A DNA stretch of 63,794 bases from an uncultured Erwinia sp. (GTDB taxonomy: Bacteria; Pseudomonadota; Gammaproteobacteria; Enterobacterales; Enterobacteriaceae): the NCBI GenBank assembly GCA_913775305.1, contig CAJYIY010000093.1, forward strand, positions 1 to 63,794. Direction: 5' to 3'. The position numbers and the translations under genes were made by a program. Under the pieces are notes generated by a model, which was given only the letters and a program-made list of their open reading frames with translations, was not told the DNA's origin and made no database searches. Of the stretch, positions 8,449 through 18,734 are shown one piece after another. The first letter of the stretch is position 1. The number at the start of each line of letters is the position of its first letter.

Positions 8449-11400
8449 ATGAATGTCAGCAGAAGACGTTTTTTTAAAATCTGCGCGGGAGGAATGGCGG
8501 GAACCACGGCCGCCGCACTGGGCTTTGCCCCGACTGCCGCCCTGGCGGAAAGCCGTCAGTATAAGCTGTTACGCGCTCGTGAAACCCGAAATACCTGCAC
8601 CTACTGCTCCGTCGGCTGTGGCCTGCTGATTTACAGCATGGGCGATGGGGCAAAAAATGCGAAACAGTCGATATTTCATATCGAGGGAGATGCAGATCAT
8701 CCGGTCAACCGCGGTGCGCTCTGCCCGAAAGGTGCAGGCCTGCTGGATTACATTCACAGCGACAGTCGCCTCAGGTATCCGGAATATCGCGCGCCCGGCT
8801 CGGACCAGTGGCAGCGCATCAGCTGGGATGATGCTTACGATCGCATTGCCCGCCTGATGAAGGACGATCGCGATGCCAACTTTGTGGCGCGCAATGAAGA
8901 CGGCGTCACGGTTAACCGCTGGTTGAGTACCGGCATGCTGTGTGCATCCGCTTCCAGCAATGAAACCGGCTATCTGACGCAGAAAATCACCCGCTCACTC
9001 GGCATGCTGGCCGTCGACAACCAGGCGCGCGTCTGACACGGACCTACGGTAGCAAGTCTTGCTCCTACGTTCGGTCGCGGTGCGATGACCAATCACTGGG
9101 TCGACATCCGCAATGCGAATCTGATTGTTGTGATGGGTGGCAATGCCGCTGAGGCGCATCCGGTCGGTTTCCGCTGGGTGATGGAAGCCAAAATTCATAA
9201 CAACGCTAAACTTATCGTCATCGATCCGCGCTTCACGCGAACCGCATCGGTTGCCGACTTCTATACGCCTGTCCGTTCCGGTAGCGACATCACGTTTCTG
9301 TCCGGGGTGCTGCGTTACCTGATCGAACACGATACCGTTCAGCACGAATACGTTGTGTCCTACACCAATGCCAGCCTGCTGGTGCGGGAAGACTTCAGCT
9401 TTGATGATGGCCTGTTCAGCGGCTACGACCCTGAAACGCGCAGCTACGACAAAAGCAGCTGGCACTATCAGCTGGATGACCAGGGCCACGCTCTGCGCGA
9501 TCCCACACTCACGCATCCCCGCTGCGTCTGGAATCTGCTGAAAACGCACGTCAGCCGCTACACGCCTGAAATGGTGACCCGGATCTGCGGCACGCCGAAG
9601 GCCGATTTCCTCAGGGTCTGTGAAATGCTGGCCGAAACCAGCGCCCGCGATCGCACCGCGACCTTCCTCTATGCCCTGGGCTGGACGCAGCACTCGGTCG
9701 GCGCACAGAATATTCGCACCATGGCGATGATCCAGCTGTTGCTGGGAAATATGGGGATGGCTGGTGGCGGTATTAACGCCCTGCGCGGCCACTCCAATAT
9801 CCAGGGACTGACCGATCTGGGCCTGTTGTCGCAGAGCCTGACCGGCTATATGACGCTGCCCTCAGACAGGCAGGCCACGCTGTCCGACTATCTGGATGCC
9901 AACACGCCGAAAGCGTTGCTGCCGGGCCAGGTGAACTACTGGAGTCATTATCCCCGTTTCTTTATCAGCCTGATGAAGTCCTGGTGGGGCGACAAGGCGC
10001 AGGCGGAAAACAGCTGGAGCTTTGACTGGCTGCCGAAGTGGGACAAAGGCTACGACGTGCTGCGCTATTTCGACATGATGCACCGTGGCGAAGTCAACGG
10101 CTATCTGTGTCAGGGCTTTAATCCACTGGCCTCCTTCCCGCATAAGAAGAAAGTCAGCGAGTCGCTGTCGAAGCTGAAATTCCTGGTGGTTATCGATCCG
10201 CTTAATACGGAAACCTCAACTTTCTGGCAGTCCCACGGCGAGCTTAACGATGTGAACCCGGCTGATATTCAGACGGAAGTGTTCCGCCTGCCGTCAACCT
10301 GCTTTGCGGAAGAGGACGGTTCAATCGTCAACTCGGCGCGCTGGCTCCAGTGGCACTGGAAAGCGGCGGACGGTCCGGGCGAGGCACGCAACGATGGCGA
10401 AATCCTTGCCGGCATCTACCTGCGCCTGCGTAAGCTGTACGCCAGCGAAGGTGGCGTTGCGCCGGAAGCGGTCCTGAATATGACCTGGGATTACCTGACG
10501 CCGGGCTCTCCGGCATCGGAAGAGGTCGCGCAGGAAAGCAACGGCCGCGCGCTGGCTGACCAGTTGGATGACAACGGCGCGGTGCTGGTGAAAAAAGGCC
10601 AGCAGCTCAGCAGCTTTGCGCAGCTGCGTGCCGACGGCACTACCGCCAGCGGCTGCTGGATCTTCGCCGGTAGCTGGACGCCGGAAGGCAACCAGATGGC
10701 GCGACGCGACAACAGCGATCCGTCCGGTCTGGGCAATACGCCGAACTGGAGCTGGGCGTGGCCGCTTAACCGCCGCATCCTCTATAACCGAGCCTCAGCC
10801 GACCCGCAGGGCAACGCGTGGGATCCCGCGCGTCAGCTGCTGCACTGGGACGGCGCCACATGGCGCGGACAGGATGTTGCCGACTACGGTAACGCGCCGC
10901 CGGGCAGCGAAGCCGGGCCGTTTATCATGCAGCCGGAAGGGCTGGGGCGCCTGTTTGCTCTTGATAAAATGGCGGAAGGACCGTTCCCGGAACATTACGA
11001 GCCGTTTGAAACGCCTATCGGCACCAACCCGCTGCATCCGTCGATTGTATCCAATCCGGCGGCGCGTGTTTTTGCCGACGACCTGAAAGCGATGGGCACG
11101 GCGGCAGAGTTCCCCTACGTCGGCACCACCTATCGTCTCACCGAGCATTTCCACTTCTGGACCAAGCATGCGCGGCTGAACGCCATTGCGCAGCCGGAGC
11201 AGTTTATCGAAATCGGAGAGGTGCTGGCCGGGAAGCTGGGCATTGCCAAAGGTGACTGGGTGAAAGTCAGCTCTCACCGTGGCTATATCAAAGCCGTGGC
11301 GGTGGTCACCAAACGCCTGCGGCCGCTGGAGGTTGACGGCAAAATAGTCGACACCATCGGCATCCCGCTGCACTGGGGCTTTACCGGCGTGGCGAAGAAG

Positions 11401-11496
11401 GGCTTCCTTGCTAACACCCTGACGCCATTTGTCGGCGATGCGAATACGCAAACGCCGGAGTTTAAGGCGTTTCTGGTCAACGTGGAGAAGGTGTAA
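8449..11496 (+). CDS. fdoG: Formate dehydrogenase-O major subunit, selenoprotein
   Basis: A 1015-residue catalytic subunit read through an in-frame TGA at 9034-9036, which is codon 196, exactly the selenocysteine position of E. coli FdoG/FdnG (VDNQARV-U-HGPTVASLAPTFGRG). It oxidises formate to CO2 at a molybdenum bis-MGD centre on the periplasmic face. Tat signal: SRRRFFK at residues 5-11, then a hydrophobic stretch. The N-terminal [4Fe-4S] ligands appear in CTYCSVGCG and GALCPKG. The coding frame is the same on both sides of TGA, so this is not a frameshift or pseudogene. First gene of fdoGHI-fdhE-selAB, spaced 3 bp before fdoH. Confidence 0.97.
9034..9072 (+). promoter_or_regulatory. Bacterial SECIS element at the UGA codon
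   Basis: Directly after the TGA, AGCAAGTCTTGCT folds into a small hairpin with stem GCA/TGC and apical loop AGTCU. SelB recognises a GGUCU-type apical loop in the E. coli fdhF and fdnG elements. The spacing from UGA is as in those genes. The encoded residues of this segment are those of FdoG, so the RNA structure and protein sequence are both conserved. Confidence 0.8.
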
Positions 11497-11499
11497 ACG

Positions 11500-12387
11500 A
11501 TGGCTTATCAATCTCAGGACATTGTTCGTCGGTCTGCCACAAACGACCTCACCCCCGCGCCGCGCGCGCGGGACCATCAGCAGGAAGTGGCTAAGCTGAT
11601 TGATGTGACCACCTGCATCGGCTGCAAAGCCTGTCAGGTGGCCTGCTCGGAGTGGAACGATCTGCGTGACGACGTGGGCAACAACGTCGGGGTGTATGAC
11701 AACCCGGCCGATCTGTCCGCTCAGTCATGGACGGTGATGCGCTTCTCGGAAGTGGAAGAGAACAACCGGCTGGAATGGCTAATTCGTAAGGACGGCTGCA
11801 TGCACTGCGCCGATCCCGGCTGCCTGAAAGCCTGTCCGTCCGCGGGGGCAATTATTCAGTATGCGAACGGCATCGTCGACTTCCAGTCTGAGCAGTGCAT
11901 TGGCTGCGGCTACTGCATTGCCGGCTGCCCGTTTAACGTGCCGCGCATTAATCCGAAGGATAACCGCGCCTACAAATGTACGCTCTGTGTTGACCGGGTC
12001 AACGTCGGGCAGGAGCCTGCCTGCGTGAAAACCTGCCCGACCGGCGCGATTCACTTCGGCAGCAAAGAGGAGATGAAAACGCTGGCCGCCGGGCGAGTAG
12101 ATGAGCTGCAGGGGCGCGGTTATCCGCATGCCGGGCTGTACGATCCCGAAGGCGTGGGCGGCACGCACGTGATGTACGTGCTGCACCATGCCGACAGGCC
12201 GGCGCTCTACCACGGACTGCCGCAGGATCCTGCGATTAGCCCTGCGGTCACCTTCTGGAAAGGTGTCTGGAAACCGCTGGCGGCGATCGGGTTTGCCGCC
12301 ACCTTTGCGGCATCGGTCTTTCACTATGTAGGTATCGGGCCTAACCGGGTTGACGACGAAGATGATGATGAGGAGCCCCAGCCATGA
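11500..12387 (+). CDS. fdoH: Formate dehydrogenase-O iron-sulfur subunit
   Basis: A 295-residue electron-transfer subunit. Four [4Fe-4S] cluster motifs are visible in order: [37 protein letters not shown] and CTLCVDR followed by CVKTCP. A single C-terminal membrane helix near residues 258-276 anchors it to the inner membrane, then a very acidic tail ([10 protein letters not shown]). It passes electrons from FdoG to the cytochrome b subunit. Its stop overlaps the fdoI start by 4 bp. About five residues shorter than E. coli FdoH. Confidence 0.96.
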   Translation: MAYQSQDIVRRSATNDLTPAPRARDHQQEVAKLIDVTTCIGCKACQVACSEWNDLRDDVGNNVGVYDNPADLSAQSWTVMRFSEVEENNRLEWLIRKDGCMHCADPGCLKACPSAGAIIQYANGIVDFQSEQCIGCGYCIAGCPFNVPRINPKDNRAYKCTLCVDRVNVGQEPACVKTCPTGAIHFGSKEEMKTLAAGRVDELQGRGYPHAGLYDPEGVGGTHVMYVLHHADRPALYHGLPQDPAISPAVTFWKGVWKPLAAIGFAATFAASVFHYVGIGPNRVDDEDDDEEPQP

Positions 12388-13040
12388 AAAAGCCGCAGCG
12401 TATTCAGCGCTACAGTGCCCCGGAGCGTATCAATCACTGGCTGGTGGTCATCTGCTTTGTGCTGGCCGCGGTCAGCGGCCTGGGATTCTTCTTCCCGTCG
12501 TTTAACGGGTTGATGCAGATCATGGGCACGCCGCAGCTGGCGCGTATCCTGCACCCGTTCACCGGCGTGGTGATGTTTCTGGCGTTTCTGCTGATGTTTT
12601 TCCGCTACTGGCGGCACAATTTGCTGGAGCGAAACGACATCCTGTGGGCAAAAAACATCCATAAAATTGCGAGGAACGAAGAGGTGGGGGATACCGGGCG
12701 CTATAATTTTGGTCAAAAATGCGTATTCTGGGCATCTATCCTGAGTCTGGTGCTGCTGCTGGCGAGCGGCGTGGCGATCTGGCGTCCCTGGTTTGCCGGT
12801 TACGTCAGTATTCCGCTGATCCGCCTGGCGCTGGTGGTGCACTCTGTCTCAGCCGTGGTTCTGATCGTTGTGATTATGGTGCATGTTTATGCGGCACTGT
12901 GGGTAAAAGGGACGATTACTGCAATGGTTGAAGGCTGGGTCAGCACAAGCTGGGCTAAACGGCATCATCCGCGCTGGTATCGTTCGCTCAGTGAGCAGGA
13001 GCAGAAAAACCCACCGCGACAACACGAAAAAGGTCCCTGA
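12384..13040 (+). CDS. fdoI: Formate dehydrogenase-O cytochrome b556 subunit
   Basis: A 218-residue integral membrane protein with four hydrophobic spans. Haem-ligand histidines lie in ERINHWLVV, the helix containing RILHPFTGV, and the last pair of helices ([18 protein letters not shown]). It receives electrons from FdoH and reduces quinone, so formate oxidation feeds the respiratory chain. Translationally coupled to fdoH upstream (ATGA) and to fdhE downstream (TGATG). Confidence 0.95.
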   Translation: MKKPQRIQRYSAPERINHWLVVICFVLAAVSGLGFFFPSFNGLMQIMGTPQLARILHPFTGVVMFLAFLLMFFRYWRHNLLERNDILWAKNIHKIARNEEVGDTGRYNFGQKCVFWASILSLVLLLASGVAIWRPWFAGYVSIPLIRLALVVHSVSAVVLIVVIMVHVYAALWVKGTITAMVEGWVSTSWAKRHHPRWYRSLSEQEQKNPPRQHEKGP

Positions 13041-13966
13041 TGACGATTCGAATTATTCCACAGGATCGGCTGGAAAAGGAGAAAAGCAACGCGGCGGAGG
13101 GCATCCCGCCGTTGCTTTTCCCACAGCTGAAACATTTGTACAGCCGTCGTGCTGCCCGCCTGCGGCAGTTAGCAGAGAAGAACCCGCTGGGCGACTATCT
13201 GCGCTTTGCTGCGGTGATCGCTGCGGCACAGGAAATCGTGCTGTACGATCATCCGCTGCGGCTGGATCTGCAGGCGCGGCTGGAAGAGAGCGCCCGCCTG
13301 GGCAAACCGCCGCTGGATATTGCCACGCTGCCGCGCGATGCGCACTGGCAGCAGATGCTGCATTCGCTGATCGCCGAGCTGAAGCCGGAAATGAGCGGGC
13401 CGGCATTGTCGGTGCTGGAAAATCTGGAAAAAGCCTCAGCCAGCGAGCTGGAGCAGATGGCGGACGCGCTGCTGGCCCACGACTTCGCTCAGGTCAGCAG
13501 CGATAAGGCGCCGTTTATCTGGGCGGCATTGTCGATCTACTGGGCGCAGATGGCGGCGCTGATCCCTGGTAAAGCCAGAGCTGAAGCGGGTGAACAGCGC
13601 CAGTTTTGCCCGGTGTGTGCCAGCGTACCGGTTGCCAGCGTGATCCATATGGGTAGTCACAAGGATGGCCTGCGCTACCTTCACTGCAACCTTTGCGAAA
13701 GCGAGTGGCACGTGGTGCGGGCGAAGTGCAGCAACTGCGAACAAACGCGGGATTTGCACTACTGGTCGCTGGACAGTGAAAACGCGGCGATTAAAACCGA
13801 AAGCTGCGGTGACTGCGGAACCTATCTGAAAATGCTCTACCAGGAAAAAGATCCGGCGGTTGAACCGGTTGCCGACGACCTCGCCTCGCTAATCCTTGAC
13901 GCGCGGATGGAGCAGGAGGGCTTTGCCCGCAGCAGCCTGAATCCTTTCCTGTTTCCCGGAGAATAA
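13040..13966 (+). CDS. fdhE: Formate dehydrogenase accessory protein FdhE
   Basis: A 308-residue cytoplasmic rubredoxin-like protein needed for maturation of respiratory formate dehydrogenases, acting on the catalytic subunit before or during Tat export. The zinc/iron-binding CxxC pairs appear in [29 protein letters not shown] and CGDCGTYLK across residues about 190-265. The start shares one base with the fdoI stop, so it is part of the fdo operon. Length agrees with E. coli FdhE (309). Confidence 0.95.
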   Translation: MTIRIIPQDRLEKEKSNAAEGIPPLLFPQLKHLYSRRAARLRQLAEKNPLGDYLRFAAVIAAAQEIVLYDHPLRLDLQARLEESARLGKPPLDIATLPRDAHWQQMLHSLIAELKPEMSGPALSVLENLEKASASELEQMADALLAHDFAQVSSDKAPFIWAALSIYWAQMAALIPGKARAEAGEQRQFCPVCASVPVASVIHMGSHKDGLRYLHCNLCESEWHVVRAKCSNCEQTRDLHYWSLDSENAAIKTESCGDCGTYLKMLYQEKDPAVEPVADDLASLILDARMEQEGFARSSLNPFLFPGE

Positions 13967-14018
13967 GCCATGAAGCCGACCGGCCCTCTTTTTCCGCTCC
14001 GACTGCGCAGGATGACGA

Positions 14019-15404
14019 TTGACCGTGAGTGATCTGTTTCATCAACTTCCCTCCATTGACAGCCTGCTGCGCCAGACCGCGATGCAGGCGCTTTCTGCCG
14101 AATGGGGCCACGTCAGGGTGGTCGCTGTTTTGCGCGAGATGCAGCAAAGTGCACGTGAACATATCCGGCAGCACCATCGGCTCCCCGACTGGAGCGGGGA
14201 CTGGGCGGGCAATGCCCGCGGTCAGCTGTATCAGCAAAGCCGCAGCGGGCTGCGTCCGGTACTGAATCTCAGCGGTACCGTTTTGCACACCAACCTCGGC
14301 CGCGCACAGCTGGCTGAAACCGCTGTTGCCGCCGCAACCGTGGCGATGCGATCCCCGGTAACTCTGGAATACTCGCTGGATGACGCCGGGCGCGGCCACC
14401 GTGACCGGGCGCTGGCCGACCTGCTGTGCCAGCTGACCGGGGCGGAGGATGCCTGCATCGTGAATAACAATGCGGCTGCGGTGCTGCTGATGCTGGCCGC
14501 GCTGGCCGCGAATAAACAGGTGATTGTCTCACGCGGGGAGCTGGTGGAAATCGGCGGCGCGTTCCGCATTCCCGACGTGATGACCCAGGCGGGCTGTACC
14601 CTGCGTGAAGTTGGCACCACCAATCGCACCCATCTGAAAGATTATCGGCAGGCGATCGACAGCGATACCGCGCTGCTGATGAAAGTGCATACCAGCAATT
14701 ATCAGATTCAGGGCTTTACCCAGGCCGTCAGCGAAGCGGAACTGATCGCGCTGGGCGAGGCGTCTGACCTGCCGGTGGTGGTTGATTTGGGCAGCGGCGC
14801 GTTAATCGATCTCAGCCAGTACGGATTACCCGAAGAACCGATGCCACAGCGGTTGATTGCTGAGGGCGTCAGCCTGGTCAGTTTCTCCGGCGATAAGCTG
14901 CTGGGCGGCCCGCAGGCCGGGATTATCGTAGGGAAAAAAGCGCTTATTGAACGTCTACAGCAGCATCCACTGAAACGCGCACTGCGGGTGGATAAAATCA
15001 CTCTCGCCGCGCTCGAAGCCACGCTCCAGCTTTACCGTCAGCCGGATAAGCTGGCGGAGCGGCTGCCGACGCTCAGATTCCTGACCCGCACGCGGGAGGA
15101 GATTGACGCACAGGGGATGCGGCTGCTGCCCGCTGTGGAAGCCGCCTGCGGGCAGCAATTCCGTGTAGCGCTGGCCCCCTGTTCTTCGCAAATCGGCAGC
15201 GGTTCACTGCCGGTCGAGCGTCTGCCGGGGAGGGCGATCACCCTGACCCCTCGCGACGGCAGCGGCAGTACGTTGATGGCTTTCACCCGTAAACTGCGCC
15301 AGGGCGCTGTGCCGGTGATCGGGCGTGTCCACGATGGCGCCCTGTGGTTCGATCTGCGCACGCTGGAAGATGAAGACCTGTTTATCAGGATGATCAATAC
15401 ATGA
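14019..15404 (+). CDS. selA: L-seryl-tRNA(Sec) selenium transferase
   Basis: A 461-residue PLP enzyme that converts seryl-tRNA(Sec) to selenocysteyl-tRNA(Sec) using selenophosphate. The PLP lysine is in [12 protein letters not shown] (Lys293). N-terminal homology fixes the region of initiation, where TTG at 14019 (AGGA 6 nt upstream) or GTG at 14025 are the only candidates; no in-frame ATG is suitable. A 20-codon frame starting at ATG 13970 runs across this start. It is co-transcribed with the fdo genes, whose FdoG needs Sec. Its stop overlaps selB by 4 bp. Confidence 0.95.
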   Translation: MTVSDLFHQLPSIDSLLRQTAMQALSAEWGHVRVVAVLREMQQSAREHIRQHHRLPDWSGDWAGNARGQLYQQSRSGLRPVLNLSGTVLHTNLGRAQLAETAVAAATVAMRSPVTLEYSLDDAGRGHRDRALADLLCQLTGAEDACIVNNNAAAVLLMLAALAANKQVIVSRGELVEIGGAFRIPDVMTQAGCTLREVGTTNRTHLKDYRQAIDSDTALLMKVHTSNYQIQGFTQAVSEAELIALGEASDLPVVVDLGSGALIDLSQYGLPEEPMPQRLIAEGVSLVSFSGDKLLGGPQAGIIVGKKALIERLQQHPLKRALRVDKITLAALEATLQLYRQPDKLAERLPTLRFLTRTREEIDAQGMRLLPAVEAACGQQFRVALAPCSSQIGSGSLPVERLPGRAITLTPRDGSGSTLMAFTRKLRQGAVPVIGRVHDGALWFDLRTLEDEDLFIRMINT

Positions 15405-17239
15405 TTATTGTCACCGCCGGTCACGTTGACCACGGGAAAACCTCGCTGTTGCAGGCACTGACCGGCGTTAATGCCGACAGGCTGCCGGAAGAAAAAGCGC
15501 GCGGCATGACTATCGACCTCGGCTATGTTTACTGGCCGCAGCCGGATGGAAGCATCACCGGATTTATTGACGTTCCCGGCCACGAAAAATTCCTCAGTAA
15601 TATGCTCAGCGGCATTGGCGGCATCGATCACGCTTTGCTGGCCGTGGCGGCGGATGACGGCGTGATGCCGCAGACGCGGGAACATCTGGCGATTCTTCAG
15701 CTCGGTGGACGGCCACTGCTGACCGTAGCGATAACCAAAATCGACAGCGTGGAGCCTGACCGGCTGGCGGAAGTGGCGCAGCAGGTTGAGGCGCTTACGC
15801 GACGGATGGGCTGGCCGCAGGCCAGTCAGTTTCCCGTCAGTGCCCGGAGCGGCGCGGGGATCGCGGCGCTGGCGGAGCATCTGCGTCATCTTCCGGCCCG
15901 TAAACCGCGTCATGAAGGCCCGTTTCGCCTCGCCATCGATCGCGTGTTTAACGTGAAAGGTGCCGGGCTGGTGGTAACCGGAACCGCGCTGTCGGGCAAG
16001 ATCGACGTGGGCGATACGCTGTGGATAAGCGGCGCCAGCCAGGCGGTGCGGGTACGGGGTTTACACGTGCAGAACCGGCCGAGTCCGACCGCACACGGCG
16101 GGCAGCGGGTGGCGCTGAATATTACCGGCAATGTGGAAAAATCCGCGATCGTGCGCGGCGACTGGCTGCTGTCTTCCCTGCCGGAGGCTCCCTGTCAGCG
16201 GGTGATTGTGGCGCTTGAACAGCACCAGCCGCTGCGGCAGGGCCAGCCTCTGCATCTTCATCACGGTGCCCGCCATATTACCGGACGGCTGTCGCTGCTG
16301 GCGGATAATCTGGCCGAACTGCTGCTCGATGCACCGCTGTGGCTGGCCGATAACGATCGCCTGATCCTGCGCGATAATGGCGCGAAACACACGCTGGCCG
16401 CCGCCAGAGTGTTACTGCTGACCCCGCCGAAACGCGGCAAGCGCCAGCCCGACTTTATCGCCTGGCTGCGCAAGCTGGAACAGGCGCAGGACGATGCTGA
16501 AATTATCACGCTCTATCTGCAACAGCATCCATGGCGGCTGTCGGCACTGAGCTGGGCGCGTCAGCTCAGTGAGGATGCGCTGGTCAGCCTGGACTACCGC
16601 TCCCGCCCTCAGATTATCGACGGTTTTATGATCCTGCCGCAGACAATTCACGACTGGCAGCAGCGGCTGCTCGGCGAGATGGCGCAGTATCACAGTAGCC
16701 ATGGCGATCGCCCGGGCCTTGGACGCGATCGCCTGCGACGAATGGCGCTGCCTGACCGGCCCGGCAGGCTGGTGGACCGTCTGACAGATGAACTGGTTGA
16801 GACGGGCAGGCTGATGAACAGTCGGGGCTGGCTGCATTTGCCCGGTTTTGCCATCCGCTTCGCACCGCAGGAAGCGGCGCTCTGGCAGCGGGCTGAAGCG
16901 TTGTTTACACAGGAAGCCTGGTGGGTGCGGGATCTGGGCCTGGAGCTGAACTGCCCGGAAGAGGTGATGCGACAGGTGCTGCGTAAAGCGGCACAGAGTG
17001 GGTTGATTATTGCGGTGGTGAAGGATCGCTACTTCAGCCATCAGCAGATTGGCCGTTTTGCCGATATCATTCGCCAGCGCGACGCTGAGGGATTGAGCAC
17101 CAGCGCCGGAGATTTCCGTAATTGCCTCGGCGTTGGGCGCAAGCTGGCAATACAGATTCTGGAATTTTTCGACCGCTGTGGTTTTACCCGTCGCCGCGGC
17201 AATGAGCATCTGCTGCGTGACAGCAGGATGTTTTTATAA
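15401..17239 (+). CDS. selB: Selenocysteine-specific elongation factor SelB
   Basis: A 612-residue translational GTPase that carries Sec-tRNA(Sec) to UGA codons marked by a SECIS hairpin. The N-terminal G domain shows G1 [12 protein letters not shown] (residues 6-17), G3 DVPGHEKF and G4 TKID. EF-Tu-like domains II and III follow, and the C-terminal third is the tandem winged-helix region that binds SECIS RNA. The ATGA overlap with selA indicates coupled synthesis. Lying immediately downstream of its substrate mRNA fdoG, it makes a self-contained selenoprotein block apart from selC and selD, which are not in the window. Confidence 0.96.
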   Translation: MIIVTAGHVDHGKTSLLQALTGVNADRLPEEKARGMTIDLGYVYWPQPDGSITGFIDVPGHEKFLSNMLSGIGGIDHALLAVAADDGVMPQTREHLAILQLGGRPLLTVAITKIDSVEPDRLAEVAQQVEALTRRMGWPQASQFPVSARSGAGIAALAEHLRHLPARKPRHEGPFRLAIDRVFNVKGAGLVVTGTALSGKIDVGDTLWISGASQAVRVRGLHVQNRPSPTAHGGQRVALNITGNVEKSAIVRGDWLLSSLPEAPCQRVIVALEQHQPLRQGQPLHLHHGARHITGRLSLLADNLAELLLDAPLWLADNDRLILRDNGAKHTLAAARVLLLTPPKRGKRQPDFIAWLRKLEQAQDDAEIITLYLQQHPWRLSALSWARQLSEDALVSLDYRSRPQIIDGFMILPQTIHDWQQRLLGEMAQYHSSHGDRPGLGRDRLRRMALPDRPGRLVDRLTDELVETGRLMNSRGWLHLPGFAIRFAPQEAALWQRAEALFTQEAWWVRDLGLELNCPEEVMRQVLRKAAQSGLIIAVVKDRYFSHQQIGRFADIIRQRDAEGLSTSAGDFRNCLGVGRKLAIQILEFFDRCGFTRRRGNEHLLRDSRMFL

Positions 17240-17276
17240 CTGACTTAAGCACCCTGACGAAAAAGGAATGTGACCT

Positions 17277-17837
17277 ATGCAACGCTGTGGCTGGGTATCT
17301 GAAGATCCGCTCTATATCGCCTATCATGACCACGAATGGGGTGTCCCCCAGTATGATCCCCGCCTGCTGTTTGAAATGATTTGTCTGGAAGGCCAGGTTG
17401 CCGGACTGTCATGGCTGACCGTGCTGAAAAAACGGGAAAACTATCGCCAGCTTTTTCACCACTTCGATGCGCAGGCAATAGCCCGGATGGATGAGGGCGA
17501 TATTGAACGGCTGATGCAGGAACGCGGCATTATCCGCCATCGGGGAAAAATTGCGGCGATTATCGCCAATGCTCGAGCCCTGCTGGCGATGGAGGCCGCC
17601 GGTGAGTCGTTCCGGGACTTCGTCTGGAGCTTTGTTGACAACAGGCAGCAAATCACCCGCTTCAGCGACTACCGGGAGGCACCCACCACCAGCCCGGCTT
17701 CCGATGCTCTCTCTAAAGCGTTAAAAAAACGGGGTTTTAAATTTGTGGGGTCCACAACCTGCTACTCATTTATGCAGGCCTGTGGATTAATCAGCGAACA
17801 TACCCTCGACTGTTTTTGCCATCCGGACAACATTTAA
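17277..17837 (+). CDS. tag: DNA-3-methyladenine glycosylase I
   Basis: A 186-residue base-excision repair enzyme that removes 3-methyladenine from alkylated DNA. It is closely similar to E. coli Tag over its whole length (RCGWVS, YHDHEWGVP, MICLEGQ, AGLSWLTVLKKRENYR). The zinc-snap ligands are Cys4, His17, His175 and Cys179. It starts 37 bp after selB with an AAGGAA ribosome site, so it could share transcripts with the upstream operon, although the functions are unrelated. Confidence 0.96.
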   Translation: MQRCGWVSEDPLYIAYHDHEWGVPQYDPRLLFEMICLEGQVAGLSWLTVLKKRENYRQLFHHFDAQAIARMDEGDIERLMQERGIIRHRGKIAAIIANARALLAMEAAGESFRDFVWSFVDNRQQITRFSDYREAPTTSPASDALSKALKKRGFKFVGSTTCYSFMQACGLISEHTLDCFCHPDNI

Positions 17838-17909
17838 CCGTTTTCGTCGGCACTTTGAGAATTTGCCTGAGTATTTTCTTACCCATTGAGCGCCATAATT
17901 GATGTTTTA

Positions 17910-17925
17910 CAGGCAACGTTGCCTG
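17910..17925. promoter_or_regulatory. 16-bp perfect palindrome upstream of yiaD
   Basis: CAGGCAACGTTGCCTG is perfectly self-complementary with a central CG, the hallmark of LacI-family operators. It lies just downstream of a CATAATT -10-like element and 26 bp before the yiaD ATG. It is not the PtxS-type site found at 19891. The binding protein is unknown. Confidence 0.45.
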
Positions 17926-17951
17926 CGGTGAATGAAATGAAAGGAATACTC

Positions 17952-18614
17952 ATGAAAAAAAGCGTAATCACTCTTTCTCTTATTTTGAGCGGCACGCTTG
18001 CGCTGGCCGGTTGTACCACTAACCCTTATACCGGTGAGCGTGAAGCAGGGAAGTCCGGGATCGGCGCGGGTATCGGAGCCGCGGTGGGCGCAGGGGTTGG
18101 CGCGCTCTCCTCTTCTAAGAAGGATCGCGGTAAAGGCGCACTGATTGGTGCGGCAGCCGGTGCTGCCCTGGGCGGCGGTGCGGGCTATTACATGGATGTG
18201 CAGGAAGCGAAGCTGCGCGATAAAATGAAAGGGACCGGGGTGAGCGTGACCCGCAACGGCGATAATATTGTGCTCAACATGCCAAGCAACGTCACCTTTG
18301 ACAGCAGCAGCAGCACGCTGAAACCGGCGGGTGCTAACACGCTGACCGGCGTGGCAATGGTGCTGAAAGAGTATCCGAAAACCGCCGTTAACATTATCGG
18401 CTATACCGACAGCACCGGCAGCCGTCAGCTGAATATGTCGCTGTCGCAACAGCGTGCGGACAGCGTTGGCAGTGCGCTGATTACACAGGGCGTTGCCGCA
18501 AATCGTGTGCGCACCAGCGGGATGGGCCCGGACAATCCGGTGGCGTCGAACGCCACTGCCGAAGGGAAAGCGCAGAACCGCCGTGTGGAAATCACCCTCA
18601 GCCCGCTACAGTAA
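17952..18614 (+). CDS. yiaD: OmpA-family outer-membrane lipoprotein YiaD
   Basis: A 220-residue lipoprotein nearly identical in layout to E. coli YiaD. It has a signal peptide ending in the lipobox LAGC, the block TTNPYTGEREAGKSGIG, two glycine-zipper segments, and a C-terminal OmpA-like peptidoglycan-binding domain (residues about 110-218; GYTDSTGS, LSQQRADSV, NRRVEI). It probably links outer membrane and peptidoglycan; E. coli YiaD has been reported as a multicopy suppressor of a bamD defect. The start is ATG 17952 with AAGGAAT upstream; an open extension of 22 codons lacks support. Confidence 0.95.
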   Translation: MKKSVITLSLILSGTLALAGCTTNPYTGEREAGKSGIGAGIGAAVGAGVGALSSSKKDRGKGALIGAAAGAALGGGAGYYMDVQEAKLRDKMKGTGVSVTRNGDNIVLNMPSNVTFDSSSSTLKPAGANTLTGVAMVLKEYPKTAVNIIGYTDSTGSRQLNMSLSQQRADSVGSALITQGVAANRVRTSGMGPDNPVASNATAEGKAQNRRVEITLSPLQ

Positions 18615-18621
18615 CACCATC

Positions 18622-18648
18622 GGCCCCGTCACACCGTGCGCCGGGGCC
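18622..18648 (+). terminator. GC-rich hairpin after yiaD
   Basis: GGCCCCG (18622-18628) pairs with CGGGGCC (18642-18648), 8 bp after the yiaD stop. There is no following T-run, so termination may be weak. Confidence 0.45.
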
Positions 18649-18734
18649 GTGACAGCCGGGCGCAAAACACCCTGATGCTGCTGCCGGTGGCCAGTTATGA
18701 TAGTCTCACGCTGTTCACCTCATCAGGGATAGTC

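Noticed and set aside
8449..9036. fdoG as a frameshifted or truncated gene
   Set aside because: The stop is UGA at the exact Sec position, the frame is unchanged after it, and a SECIS-like hairpin, selA and selB are present.
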